Source of the DNA: Gremmenia infestans
Lineage: Eukaryota; Ascomycota; Leotiomycetes; Helotiales; Hamatocanthoscyphaceae
Assembly (NCBI GenBank): GCA_032629725.1
Contig: JAFEVB010000029.1
Location: forward strand, 434,001-498,000
Reading direction: 5' to 3'
DNA: 64,000 nucleotides
Part shown: one piece after another, positions 21,428 through 33,045 of the stretch
How positions within the stretch are numbered: position 1 is the first letter of the stretch
Layout of the letters: the number at the start of each line of letters is the position of its first letter
Position numbers and translations under genes: made by a program
The notes under the pieces: model-generated
Database searches by the model: none
What the model was told of the DNA's origin: nothing
The model's input: the letters and a program-made list of their open reading frames with translations, nothing else

Positions 21428-24343
21428 ATGAGACTCAGTCTTTCCTTTTGCTTGGGCTTCTTGGCTCTTAGCCATGGCTTTATTTTGGACAGATCTTCGT
21501 CCGCGACCGGCGACTCAAATATGACCTTGACCAGGAGTTCGGGCACTTCAAGGAGCTCCCGGAATGCCAGTGCTTCTACTCATACAGCGACTTCCAACTT
21601 TATCACCTCGACTTCAGCTCTTAGCCACAACTACTCCGTTAGTCTCTATTCATCAAGCACCACCAGAAGTCAATCATTTTCAAATTCACAGAGCGGATCA
21701 ACTTCAAAAACCAATAGTCGAACATTATCAAGCACTTCCTTGTCTGACTCTGCCTTCTTACTGGGCTCTGGAACTACAAGGTCTGTGACTGGATTACCAA
21801 CACTCGTTTCAAGCCGAATACATTCAACTAGCTTCAACCCAGCAAGAAGCACATCAAGATCAAGTACACCGAGGAGTTCAAGTCACGCTAGCAACGGAAC
21901 ATTATCAGCATCATCATTGTCAGTATCATCGGTAACCGGTGTTGGCATTTTACCCTTCCCAACTTCGACTATTTCCTCATCCACGAAAGCTCAGACGGGA
22001 TCTTTTAGCGGTTCATGGAGTAACCCATCGAGTTCGATAAAACCGGTATCCTTCACGTTCATTGACGTTCCAACGAGCACATTTGCAAGCGCTGCAGCTG
22101 AGACGTCAGAAGCAGTGCTTATAGGCGGCTTGTTCCTTGCACTTCAATCTAATCGAAAATGGCTCACAGATCCTGAGCTAAAGTCTCAATACATTAATAA
22201 TGTTAAAAAGACAAAAGATGAAATTACCACCCTCTTAAGTGATCTTAATATCAAGCCACCAGATACCCCAGATTGTTTAAATACAAAGCGAAAGAGACAC
22301 ACCACTATGCTGTCAGAGAAGAAGCTTAGAGCTATGCTTCGTAATAGGAGTGTAGTATCAAGCATAGGGAATCTGGTCGAAAGTGATATTCATGATATCG
22401 GAGCCCTCTTTAATTGCGCAAAAGACATCACCGAGAACTTAGATACGGAGGTCAATAAAGATACGCCTAGTCTGAATGAAGTCGAGGACCTGACTGATTC
22501 CCTGGCTGATGTTGCCCAGGCCGTGGAAGATGATGGGAATGATGATGATGATGATAACAAGTCGTCGTCAGCGGAAAAATCATCCAGCAAGGCCACAAGC
22601 TCATCTCAACACTCCTCGGCGTCTTCGAGCACCTCTAGCAGCTCTTGCTCAGCACGAACTACATCTGCCTGCAAAACCTCATATCGGATCTTTACGCCCT
22701 CTGGCGCGAGCACGGCATCTACATCAACCATTACACTCTCATGCTCAACCGTGACCGCTTGCTCGACTTCATTGACCGGGTCTTCGACGATGACGACGGC
22801 AAGCAACGAGGTCAATCCGGGTGGCCGCCTACAACTAGTTTCCTCACAACAATCCTCAAATTCTTCCACTTCATCCCGAGCTAGTTCAACAACATCCTCA
22901 ATGGCAAGCACTCTGGTTAATCCGGGTGGCCGCTTACAACTAGTTTCCTCACAACAAACCTCAAATTCCTCCTCTTCAGCCCGAGCTAGTTCAACAACAT
23001 CCTCAATGGCAAGCACTCTGGTTAATCCGGGTGGCCGCTTACAACTAGTTTCCTCACAACAAACCTCAAATTCCTCCTCTTCAGCCCGAGCTAGTTCAAC
23101 AACATCCTCAATGGCAAGCACTCAGATTAATCCGGGTGGCCGCTTATCTATTGTATCGGCTGCCTCACAGCAATCCTCATCTTCGAATTCTTCTACTCGA
23201 GCTAGATCAACAATATCCTCAATGACAAGCACTCAGATTAATCCGGGCGGCCGCTTATCTATCGTAGCATCTGGCTCACAACAGCAAGTCTCATCTTCGA
23301 ATTCTTCCACTCGAACTAGTTCAGCAACATATTCCAGAACATCAATAGGAACATCAGTACGTAGTGGGAATTCAACAAATGCTTCAGCCGCAAAATCAGG
23401 TTCTACATCATCATCGGAAACGGGAGCCACACGCACCACAACTTCAGCACCAACAATAAGTGCATTACCGTGTTACAACTATGCGGATCCCAGGCAGAAT
23501 TTAGAATACTGCACTTGCAGCAATGGTGCAAGCACATCAATAGCCGCCTCTACAGGCACAAATACAGGCTCAGCATACCAGCCATGTCCATGGACAGTAG
23601 CACCGGCACTACCTACCACAAGCTCAAAACCAACAACCACAAATACAGACCCTTTTCCCTTTAAAACAACCCTGATAAATGGACAAGTAGAAGCCTGCGC
23701 AACTTCAACACTTCAAAATTACGCCGGCTTCGAAGTCACCCTATGCGCTGGTAGCGTCACCACACTCGTGCCCGCCACAACATCTGCAGTACGTTATCTC
23801 TTCCTTCCTCTGAGCGATAAAGTCTAACATTTATAAGGCCGCTCCTTATGCAACAGGAGAATGTACGGTGCTGCTCTACCAACAGTCCGTCAGCGATGAC
23901 GGAGAGCTGTATACCAACACGACGTTCCTAGACGACGCTGAGAATGTCCTTTATGGCCCAAGGTTTACGACAGCAGATTGGAAAGACACGGGGACCGTGA
24001 TCTACCCAGCTTCTGGCACCAGCCTGCCTGACGATTTCTCCATCGACTTCTTGATGAGTAGTGACGTGCCGGATGGATATTCCAAGGTGAAGAAGAGGCT
24101 TGGTATAGTGCCGACAAAACCGACGAATTTATTCTTGGAATGGGCTGTGACGTTCTCCATAGGTTCGTTGAAGTGGTCAACCGATGTTACTCAGGATAAA
24201 AGTAACGGCGGGCCGTATTGCAATGTCGGAGGATGGGATGTCTCGCTCACTGAAGCGGTAAGATTCTCCTCGTGCAAAGGAAAAGATATATACTAATATT
24301 TTTGTCATAGAATCGGCATACGGATTGCCATTGGCAGTGCTAG
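21428..24343 (+). CDS. Secreted Ser/Thr-rich wall-type protein with five NPGGR repeats
   Basis: Three exons, join(21428..23788,23838..24257,24311..24343), 937 residues; the introns are 49 and 53 bp. The ATG at 21428 opens a signal peptide (MRLSLSFCLGFLALSHG). Residues 20-220 and 395-460 are Ser/Thr-rich, as in O-glycosylated wall or adhesin stalks. Residues 235-390 form a globular, helical, Lys/Asp-rich block (KWLTDPELKSQYINNVKKTK and following). Residues 462-640 hold five tandem 35-37-residue units beginning VNPGGRLQLVSSQQ or INPGGRLSIVS. The C-terminal part is Cys-bearing, with LPCYNYADPRQNLEYCTCSN and PCPWTVAP, then a folded region ending WQC. I see no clear GPI-attachment tail. The family is not recognised beyond the common fungal C-x-C-rich secreted modules. 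Role in the wall or surface is inferred. Confidence 0.8.
22811..23347 (+). repeat. Coding tandem repeat, 105-111 bp unit, five copies
   Basis: Units start at 22811, 22916, 23021, 23126 and 23237 (periods 105, 105, 105, 111). The second and third copies are almost identical at DNA level, so duplication or homogenisation is recent. The last two units carry INPGGRLSIV in place of VNPGGRLQLV. The rest of each unit is Ser/Thr-rich. All lie in frame within the wall-type protein. Confidence 0.95.
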
Positions 24344-24507
24344 CTAATGCCCCGAGTTGAAAGAAGATATGTAATATATTTTATGGAGTCGATTTCCCAG
24401 CAATAAGTGACTTGACGGCAGCTTGTTCGTAGAATAAATAGTCCACTTTGATGACACATTGGTGTGATGGATCTAAATGTCAATTCTTTTGAATAGATAG
24501 GGCGCTT

Positions 24508-26652
24508 CTACTTCTCCAAATTCTTATGCACCACGCAACTCCCCGTAGCAGAGACAGTTGAATCAGACTCCGACGTAGCAGTCAACGTGACCGTCCCATC
24601 ATCAGCAGCATCCGCATCCGCAGCAACCGCAACCTTCACCGCCACCTTCTCTCCAAGCTCAGCCGTCGCCAATGCATTCGGCAGCTCGATCTTCCAGCCA
24701 CCACCCTCCACTGTAGCATTAAGCCGGTACACATCCGAGTCCAAATACGCCGACCCATCTTTCGAACTTTCCCCCGTATTTTTAAGCTGGAACGAGCAAG
24801 TCACTCCTTTTTCCGTCGGTGTATTGCCGTCTGCTACTATTTTGCCGTCGGCAAGGGTGACAGCAAGAGTGGATGTATCGGTACTGCTGTTGGTCGAACG
24901 AACAGCGGTTGTGTATGAGAGTACACCGGCGCTGTCTCGCTCTACATCGATGATGTAAAAATGCAGGCTGTTAGCCTCGTCCACGTACTCGTACTGGCTC
25001 CCAGAACGTGTCCCAGCATGGAACAAGGCGTCGAGCAGTTGTCGATAATCACCCATAGTGATATACGACGCTGTTCCATTGGGTCTGTAAAAGTCGAGAA
25101 GTTGGATATCCTGTGGATTGGCATCGATGGTCCATTGGAAAGGCCCTTCATCGGATTCAACCTTCGTTTTGCTGATCATGACGCCTGAGTCTGGTGTGAA
25201 GGAGTCAGCGCCCATGCGATCGACAACTTCAATGAAGTAGGCGTTGTAGCCCCCACCATCGCAGAGGACTTCTGTGTCTATATCGCAAAAGGGCTCGTTG
25301 TCTGCATCCATGGTTATGCGGATGCCCATTAGATTTGTACCTGGCGAGACGGAACGGGCTTGTATTTGAGCCACGACGATTCCAGAATCTGCTAATGCCT
25401 CTCGGGATACATTAAGTATACTCTCTTCACCTACTAATCCGAGTTGTGCTTTATCTCGCACAGTGTGCAAAGACCCCAAAGAACCGCCTTGCTGAGGTGG
25501 GATTTGCCAGCGCGTATGAGGGCCCCCGGGACCATTGAAAGACCCTCTTGACATCATAGACCAAGGTCCCGTATAAGCCCTCCGTAGTGGAATGCCATAC
25601 GGGTTATTGTAATTATCCCCAATATTCAAAAGATGGCTAAACTCATGGGCATAAGTAGCCATACCCGAACTCTCCGCTTGCGTCGATGACCCACCCCCCG
25701 CATTAGGCCAAATATTCGAAGCCGCAGCCCACGAAGTCCAGTCCACATATCTCGTCTTCGCGTAATTCGTCCCATTGTCTGGAGGGCCGAAACTGTCAGG
25801 GACGTCTTCCCTGGTCTGGAATTTCATCTCGCCGAATTCTTGCCAGGTCGAGGACTCATCTTGGCCGGCTGAGAGGATGAATACTAGTTCGTAGGAATCG
25901 GCGGTGGCGTTTCCTACAGCTGTGCGCCATGTTCCTAGGGCGTCGGTGCGAATGTCAATGTTGCATGTGTCGTTGGTTGGACACCCGCCGCTGTTCATGT
26001 CGTCGTCAATTCCGTATTGGTATGACTTGAGTGGCATTTCGTAGGCGCCATATACGGTCAGATCGACGCCAAAGCGGCCATCTGAGTCTTCCATCCAGTA
26101 TCTGAAATGATGTCAGTATTGTAGTTTTTAGAACACCATGATAGCTTTGAGGGAAGAAAGTCAAGTCGTAGCCACCTGAATTTTACAGAATTGTATTCTT
26201 GAGAGAAGATAGACTTACTCATGCAGAGTATGCCCTTTATTAAGCGTGCCTGGCTTGTTAAGAAAATCTCGATAGAAAGTAGGCACATCATCCCGCGTGA
26301 TATTCGAAATCCCCGCCACTGGCTGCGGGTTTCCATAAATCGTCGACTGAACCGGTAAAGTTATTTCGAAAGCTCGGTCCGTATAATCAACAGTAATGAG
26401 CGCGATGTTGAAATTTCTGATTGAACCTGTTGTAGAGGGATCTGACCAATTGGTGTTTGGCGGAGCTTGCCAGTCGGCCCAAGTCATATTCGCTGGATTC
26501 GCCCAGTTCTGGGGATCTATGACTGCGAAGGGATCATCGCCGCTTCTTGAGACATTTTTCAGTCCTGTTATGGGCTGAAAGAGGAGCGAACAAGCCAAGG
26601 CAGGTATCGAGAACCCCAACTGGGGTCTTGATGCAGTCCAAAGAGAACGCAT
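24508..26652 (-). CDS. Secreted M6-family (immune-inhibitor-A-like) zinc metallopeptidase
   Basis: Two exons, complement(join(24508..26101,26219..26652)), 675 residues; the 117-bp intron (GTAAGT to TTTCAG) restores LHEYWMEDSDGRFG, a core M6 segment. An N-terminal hydrophobic stretch (SIPALACSLLFQP) marks secretion. The catalytic site is HEFSH (297-301) with Asp307 in HEFSHLLNIGD, preceded by GMATYA and followed by WSMMSRGSFNGPGGPHTRWQ, both typical of M6. Bacterial M6 enzymes have HExxHxxGxxD; here the Gly position is Asn304. The C-terminal third contains beta-rich modules, consistent with the accessory domains of the family. Asn-x-Ser/Thr sequons are frequent, as in exported fungal proteins. 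Its 3' end lies 164 bp from the convergent wall-protein gene. Target proteins are unknown. Confidence 0.88.
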
Positions 26653-28059
26653 ACTTTCTTCAGTAGTGACAAAACGACGAAGTGAAATACTCGCCCCACA
26701 AAACAGCTTGAAAAAAAGGCAGTCAGAGGTGTCATATTTATAAAATAAAATAAAACTTAAAGTGCAATCATGGAAACTTCGGACCAATGATCAGGCTCAA
26801 CTTGCCTTCTACAACAGGCAGGTCCCACGAGAATGCCAAGTGCCAAGTGCCAAGTCTTCGGGGATGCCATTACCTATCGTAGCACATAAACAATCATGAG
26901 CCTATTTTGCCCAGTGGATTCTATAAACTTCCTAAAGAGTAGAAAAAAGAGATGAATGCGGGGTGAAGAGAAATGCGTCCCAGTTAGCATAAGTTCCTAG
27001 CTGGACCCCTCCGGTCACCCTGTATGTTAGACATAATCGTTGCTGCGACATGCAGGCAGGCTATGCGCTTGAACTGTCCCTCTTTAAGCTGCTCCTATAA
27101 CACTAACAGATGATGCCTTGGACTGACAAGAAGACAAAATTGCGACTCAGCTACTAATCTCTTAGCATGAGCTCAAATGAACTCAATCACTCAAGGCAGC
27201 AGCAAATCAGGATACACGAAGACACCCAGAACCTCTTCCAATACTTATATAATATGTTCAAAACAAGACCATCCCTCTATCCGACACTTGCAAGTCTCGA
27301 TGTCCTCGCGAAAAAGGTTTCTATTCATCATCTCCATGCCTTCTTTGCGTACCGTCGGCATCGGGAGTGATATCTTTCCCGGGATCGCCGAGCTTCACCC
27401 GGAGGTCAGGGTCTTCACACCCCGTGACTCTATATACATTGGTACATATCTTATCCTACTTTGATAATTTATAAGCCGCAACTTTCAGATATTCGTCACA
27501 TATCCGATTGTTGTATATCATTTTCTAGAAAGATGCGAAGTTGCTAGTTATAAGTGTGATTTATAATGTTAGATGGTCGCAATGCTAGAGCGAGAGCCGA
27601 AGTAGCGAATTCAGGGGGTGGATACCCCTAAATATTTAGCGATCGTCGCTAACAAAAGTCTCCGGGCTTGCTTTATCAGCGCTCGGATACTTTTATCAGC
27701 CTTCTTTAAGAAACAAGACCAGTATTCTTTCATGCTCGGTCTTTGTGAAGTTTACATATTCCGACGACATAACATACACGTCATTAGCTTGTGTCATTTC
27801 CTATTGATCTCTCACGTTAGACTCTGCCACTATTGGAACGACTTTACCTTTCCCCGCAAGCCGTTAAGAGTTTTAGACTGATAATAGCCCGCGCTTATTA
27901 AAGTGACTACATCATAACTCATCCACATGGACTTCTCTATATAAAGAAGGGCCTGCATTTCAAATGTTTCTCTCGGCACTATCAAAACAACTTACATTCA
28001 GACTCATCAGAAGATCATTCTCGAGCTCAAGCTATACCACGATCAATACACCCAGCACC
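26653..28059. other. Divergent intergenic region between M6 peptidase and NmrA-like gene
   Basis: Contains a 7-bp tandem (TGCCAAG, three copies at 26834-26855) and a TATA box for the NmrA-like gene. Frames at 27167-27464 and 27618-27881 are short and unsupported. Confidence 0.5.
27938..27945 (+). promoter_or_regulatory. TATA box (TATATAAA)
   Basis: Consensus TATATAAA 115 bp upstream of the NmrA-like ATG at 28060, a usual distance for a highly regulated fungal gene. Confidence 0.6.
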
Positions 28060-29047
28060 ATGTCAGCACCTGCTTTCCGCAGCATTGCCCTTTTGGGTGT
28101 AAGTTATTTACTTCCAGTCTGCTCTTGAGGTTCATGACAGGTAGCTAAACAAATATTTGCAGGCCACTGGCAACCTGGGCAGCAAGATCCTCGCCGCTTT
28201 GAATAATGCAGGCTACAGTGTTACGGCCATCCAGAGAGCCGAGTCAAAGAACGTCGCAGACGGCGCAGCCAAAAGCATCAAGGTTGACTTGACCAGCGCG
28301 TCTGGTCTCATTGAAGCTTTCAAAGGCCAAGATGTCGTCGTATCCGCCACCCCAAACCCAGTCCTCGCAACCGAGAAAATCTGGATGGATGCCGCAGTGT
28401 CCGCAGGAGTAAGACGCATTGTCCTCTCAGAATACAGCACCAACATGGACAACGAAAAGTCCAAGGCTCTACCAATCATCTACGACAAACTACAGACGCG
28501 CAAGTACGCTGAGGAGCTTGGATCATCTGGCAAGATTGGATGGTCCAGTGTCAACAATGGACCCTTTTTCGTCCCTTTTATCTGGACGGCCGGCTGGATG
28601 GGCGCGAATGTCCAAAAGAAAACCGCGCTGTTTCATGATGGTGGCGACAAAATCGTCTGCACTAGCACGTTAGAGCGAATTGGCGAGACGGTAGCTAAGA
28701 TCTTAGCACCAGAGCATGCCGCAGACACTAAGAACAAGCCGATATACACATACTCGGCTGCAGTGAGTGAGCGCAAGATCACCGATATTGTTTCGAAGAT
28801 CACGGGAATTGATTTCCCCGTGACTAATGCTAGCGTTGAGGAGATAACGAAGGAAACCTTTGCTGCAGTCGCAAGGGGAGATAACTCGAGGAACATGGGG
28901 TTTTACATCCCGTTCTGCTGGGGTGATGGATATGGGGGAGATTTCAGGGGCCAGGCCTGGAATGAGAAGCTGGGGTTGAAGGAGATGAGCGATGCGGAAA
29001 TCGAGAAGTTGTTTAGGGGCTTTTTGAGCAAGAACGCGGCTAAGTGA
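28060..29047 (+). CDS. NmrA-like / isoflavone-reductase-type NAD(P)-binding protein
   Basis: Two exons, join(28060..28098,28163..29047), 307 residues. The 64-bp intron (GTAAGT to TTGCAG) splits the dinucleotide loop, and splicing rebuilds ALLGATGNLGSK, the Rossmann motif GxxGxxG (residues 13-19). Further family marks are VVVSATPN, AGVRRIVLSEYS, YDKLQTRKYAEELG and a KIVCTSTLERIGETVAKIL segment. Length is normal for NmrA/PCBER-type proteins (about 300). Members are either reductases of small aromatic compounds or redox sensors acting on transcription; the sequence does not decide between them. The NAD(P)H-binding fold is sure; the substrate is unknown. The strong TATA box suggests regulated expression. 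Confidence 0.9.
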
Positions 29048-30729
29048 AAGTCAGCCAGGCAAGCTTCGTGGCCATTAGACGGTAGTGTCTAACCTTGTTG
29101 ACACGATATTTGTATTCTGCGAGCCTTGAGTCATTGCCTACGGGAGGAAAATCAAATCCATTACCGCCCTCTCTTTGATTGCCAGGTCGACTCTATTTGA
29201 GATGTGTAAGAGGGAACCCGGAGATAGAGGTAGTTCTTTCTTGAATATATGAAATATACCCCTAGACTTTAATAGGGGTAAAGGTCTGCCGATCGTGTTA
29301 TAAGAGGGAGAGTTGAAGGCCCGCGGATTCTTAAGATACGGACCCGAATCATAGTTTTCTGTATTGAAGAAAAAGCCTTGCCATAACTATAAAAGTGAAA
29401 TTATCTCTAGAGGTCCTCCACGATCTGGTATTCAAGCTCATGATGCGTTCTGCTGCATTCTATAGATGACAGTGGTCATAGACATCCCTTCCAATTGCAA
29501 CAAAGATTTCAAGACCGAACGGATTGCCCCAGAGGGAAGTCAATTATAAACCAATAGGCCTCATGGAAAAGAAACCGCACGTTAGTACGCTCCGCCATAT
29601 CTCCAGTTTTCTGCCAACATTTAGAAGAACACCAACCCAAGTAGGACCGCCATTTCGATCGCTTAAATAATCAACAATCCACCCCCTTAACTTCCAACTC
29701 CCACCGCCTCCTCAACACACAATTCACTCACCGCTGGCTAAATAGGTATATGCCTACATTTTTGTTGCACATCGCATCAAGAAGGTCGTCGAAATAAGGT
29801 TTCAGCAAAAGCTTAAATGTTCAGATGAAGATATATCTCCCCAGTTGTGCCGTGTGTGAATTGCCAAAGATGGAAAGGTCGCAGCATCCACGCTAAGGAT
29901 TGATATCAAACTCTAATTGCTATGCAAACCTTAGGTAGGTAGGAAACTTAAAGGCGCTAGGGAATGAATCGCATGTATAAAACTCTGGGGAGTATGCAAG
30001 CTGCCGCACTGCAAACTCCTAAACCACAGCCGGTCTTCAACTACCATGCAGAGTCGATGTTCAAGATCACAGATCATCCTTGTTCTCATGTCCAATTCAT
30101 CCCCGAAGATCCTAACGCTTCTTGTTCCCATAGAAATCAAATATCATGGAAACATAAAGAAGAACGAATGAATGAATGAACGAATGAACGAAGGAACCAA
30201 ATGACAGCGAAATTCTTACTAGCAGCGATTTAGCGAACTTGCAACGAAAACGCGCATTTCAATGTTTCCTGCTGTCGTTGACTTGGGCGCTGACTTGAAA
30301 ATGTGGCTGGGCTCCTGAAAGAGAAACATCTTATGTCGGTACTACAATGGCAGGAGCATGCGTGACACAACTCGTGAATGAATGTGGTTTGGTGGAGGAG
30401 ATTAAAAGGGGAAACTTCGTTTTATACCATGTGGGAGAGGGAGTTGGTGATCGCCGCTAGGCAGTGAATATGAGGGTGGAAAATAGTCTTACGCTTCACA
30501 CATCGTAGATTAGGGATACTCGTAGAAATATTGTCAAATGGGCTTACTAGAGCAGTTGACCGCAAGATTTGGAAGCCCGTCATTTTTGGAATGAAAATTC
30601 AACAGACAAACGACTGTGCCGCGAAATGGCAACTTGGATATCACGATATATTTAGACATTCTAGCGCAAAGCTAGATACCGCCAGATTTTGACCAGCCCA
30701 CGAACTCCAAGCCCTTCCCAGTAGATTTC
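29048..30729. other. Convergent intergenic region, no supported gene
   Basis: About 1.7 kb between the 3' ends of the NmrA-like and Prp4 genes. It carries a GAAT/GAAC microsatellite (30164-30194). Open frames near 29931-30179 overlap on both strands and have no domain. Confidence 0.5.
30164..30194. repeat. Imperfect GAAT/GAAC tetranucleotide microsatellite
   Basis: Seven or so tandem GAAT, GAAC and CGAA units, in the 3' flank of the Prp4 gene. Confidence 0.85.
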
Positions 30730-32334
30730 TCAGAGAGCCTCCATATCATTCCTCCCCCACAGCTTAACCGTGCGATCATACCCCCCACTAACAATCCACT
30801 TTCCATTCCCACTAACATCAACACTATGCACATTCCCTGTATGCCCACTCAGACTCTGTACCAATGCCCAATCATCCGCCGAGAAAATGTTGATATTCTT
30901 ATCAAACCCACCGCTCACAAAAAAGGTTCCCGCTTTCTTCGGCCTCCTTGCACCTTGCTCATCCATATCAGGAATTATCTCTTGCGAAAGATCAGCTTGG
31001 CCTTTATACCATCTCAAATCAGACACCACACTTTTGTGTGCTCCAACTCCTCCTGCTGGGCGCACCATACGCACATCCCAGCATTTGATCCAGCCATCTC
31101 CCGAGCCAGAAAGCACGCGGTGTCCGTCAACGCCCCAGTCGAGCGCGTAGATGGGCTTGATGTGCCCTTCGAGTATCATGACTGTCCGGCCTGTACGAAG
31201 ATCCCAAATTCGGCCGATACTGTCGTTTCCCGCGCTTGCTAAAAGGGAGCCGTCTGTATTGAAGCTTAGAGCAAAAACACCACGAGAATGGCCCTCTTGA
31301 AGAAGTAGCTCGGTCGTAGTATTGACGTCCCATAACCGCCAGGTAGTATCTTCTGATGCCGAGGCTAGGTAGCGACCCGATGGGTGGAATTCGGTGCGGC
31401 AGACGCGCTGATTGTGCCCTGCAAGGGTGGACAGAGGGGTATCTTGGTTCAAAGACCAAAGATGTATATTTCCCTCCGCGCCTCCTGAAGCAAGATTGAC
31501 CGAATCCGGCGAGACTGTCGTTCCTGGTAATGTAGCCCCTGGATACCAAGCTATACCACCAATTCGATCCGTATGTCCACGCAGTGTCCGGATCGTCTCT
31601 AGATTTGGCACATTTAGAAGCTTAACTCCACCTCCCCAATTACCTGCAGCAATTATCTCCCCATTTGGAGCAAACCGCGTCATGCTAACAGGTCTCTCCC
31701 CCGCCATCTGACTACCCTGCAACTCAAAAGCACCCAAACGTTCCTTGATCCCTTTCCTAAACTTCACATGCGTCCTCAAAGGGATCTTAGACTCGGCTTT
31801 CTGGCTCTCAATCCTCCTTTTCGCCCTCGGCAGCGAATATCGCGCAATATCCCTCCTTGCCTCCACCAGCTCCTGAACACCCTTGGTATAGAATTCCTCT
31901 TCTTGCTCATTTTGCCCCTCGTCTGCATCTTGCATCCTCGCATCACCATCCTCGTCTTCCATGTCATCCATCTCTGCTTGTATAGCTAACAGCTCCCTTA
32001 ACCTGTCTCTGCGATCACCGGGTCCTTCGCCGAACAAGGTGATAGGTTCCCCCATCTGTCGTAATCGCGAACGTACTCGTCCATCGTCGGTTGGGACAGC
32101 GATCTGTGCTGCTTTCCGTTTCCGGTCGAATTGTGAGAGAATGGCGGAGGCCTTTTCAGGCGCGATGCCAGCGGTTGCTGAGGGCATGTCATATTCGCGA
32201 TCAAGAGCTGGGAGGCTGTTAGTATGAAGTGGAGGGTGAAGATTGGTGAGGAGTTACTTACGGACGTTTGCTAGGTCTATGCCAACATCTTCTGGTACTG
32301 CCTCCTCCACGTATGCTTGACGTGAGGGATGCAT
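30730..32334 (-). CDS. prp4: U4/U6 snRNP protein Prp4 (WD40 splicing factor)
   Basis: Two exons, complement(join(30730..32207,32262..32334)), 516 residues. The short first exon encodes MHPSRQAYVEEAVPEDVGID; the 54-bp intron (GTAAGT to TCCCAG) leads into PLDREYDMPSA. The N-terminal half has the splicing-factor motif of Prp4 (RSRLRQMGEPITLFGEGPGD followed by RRDRLRELLA) and a charged linker. From about residue 180 there are seven WD40 blades, for example TLRGHTDRIGGIAWYP, LAGHNQRVCRTEFHPSGRYL, SASEDTTWRLWDV and SVDVSGNGKWIVSGGYDRTV. Prp4/PRPF4 holds U4/U6 in the tri-snRNP together with Prp3 and cyclophilin H. The repeat order and the SFM-type motif make the assignment firm over other WD40 proteins. 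Confidence 0.94.
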
Positions 32335-33045
32335 GGTGGAACCGAGTTTTGGGGTATTAACGAGAGTGGGTGTTGGACCTCAAGGCTCGATGGTTTTCAG
32401 TCGTTGGATTCAGCCTTGTCGGATCCTGGATTTTATATTTGGATTACATAATCATAAGGCTGATAGCTTCATGCCTTGTATGCCGCAAAGGTGCCAAGGC
32501 CCTAAAACGGTTGTGGGACAACTTCGGAATTTTATTTGCTATATATATATATAATATATATAACGAAATGAGCATTTATCCACTCAACGGGTTTCGGGAG
32601 GGTGTTTGGGATATCGTCGGTATGGTCAGGTGTGATAGCCTGTCGTGTGCTGCCCGTATCTTATTTCATTCTCTGCTACCTCAAAGGCGGAGCCACAGAG
32701 CATATCTGACCTTTTTGTTATCTTTTACGCTTTATATTTAAATTCTTTTCTGTTTTTATTTTTGTTTCAGTATGGGAATTTCCAAGTACTCTCTATAGGA
32801 AGGTTTTCCCGTCATAAGCCATTTTTCCATTCTTTTTGGTATGGGTAATAATTGAATTATGTTAGCGAAATCTCAAAATGGAGGCGGCCACAAGCACCAC
32901 ACTTCAACTAACGGTATTATTTGTAAATGTCTTGAATGCATTAAGCCCAGGATTTAATCTCTAGTAGCTGTCAATGCTGTTTATCAATAAGCAAGTCCTT
33001 CAACTCCAAATGCGCCTTCCAATGCGATGAAGCGCAACCACCACC
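32335..33045. other. Prp4 promoter and RNase H2 3' flank
   Basis: Both flanking genes are on the minus strand. Contains an AT dinucleotide run at about 32540-32562 and a T-rich block near 32740-32770. No gene recognised. Confidence 0.55.

Noticed and set aside
22606..23121. 171-codon minus-strand frame with repeated ELARAEEEEFEVCCEETSC units
   Set aside because: It is the antisense of the Ser-rich tandem repeats of the wall-type protein; it has no start context, splicing or independent support.
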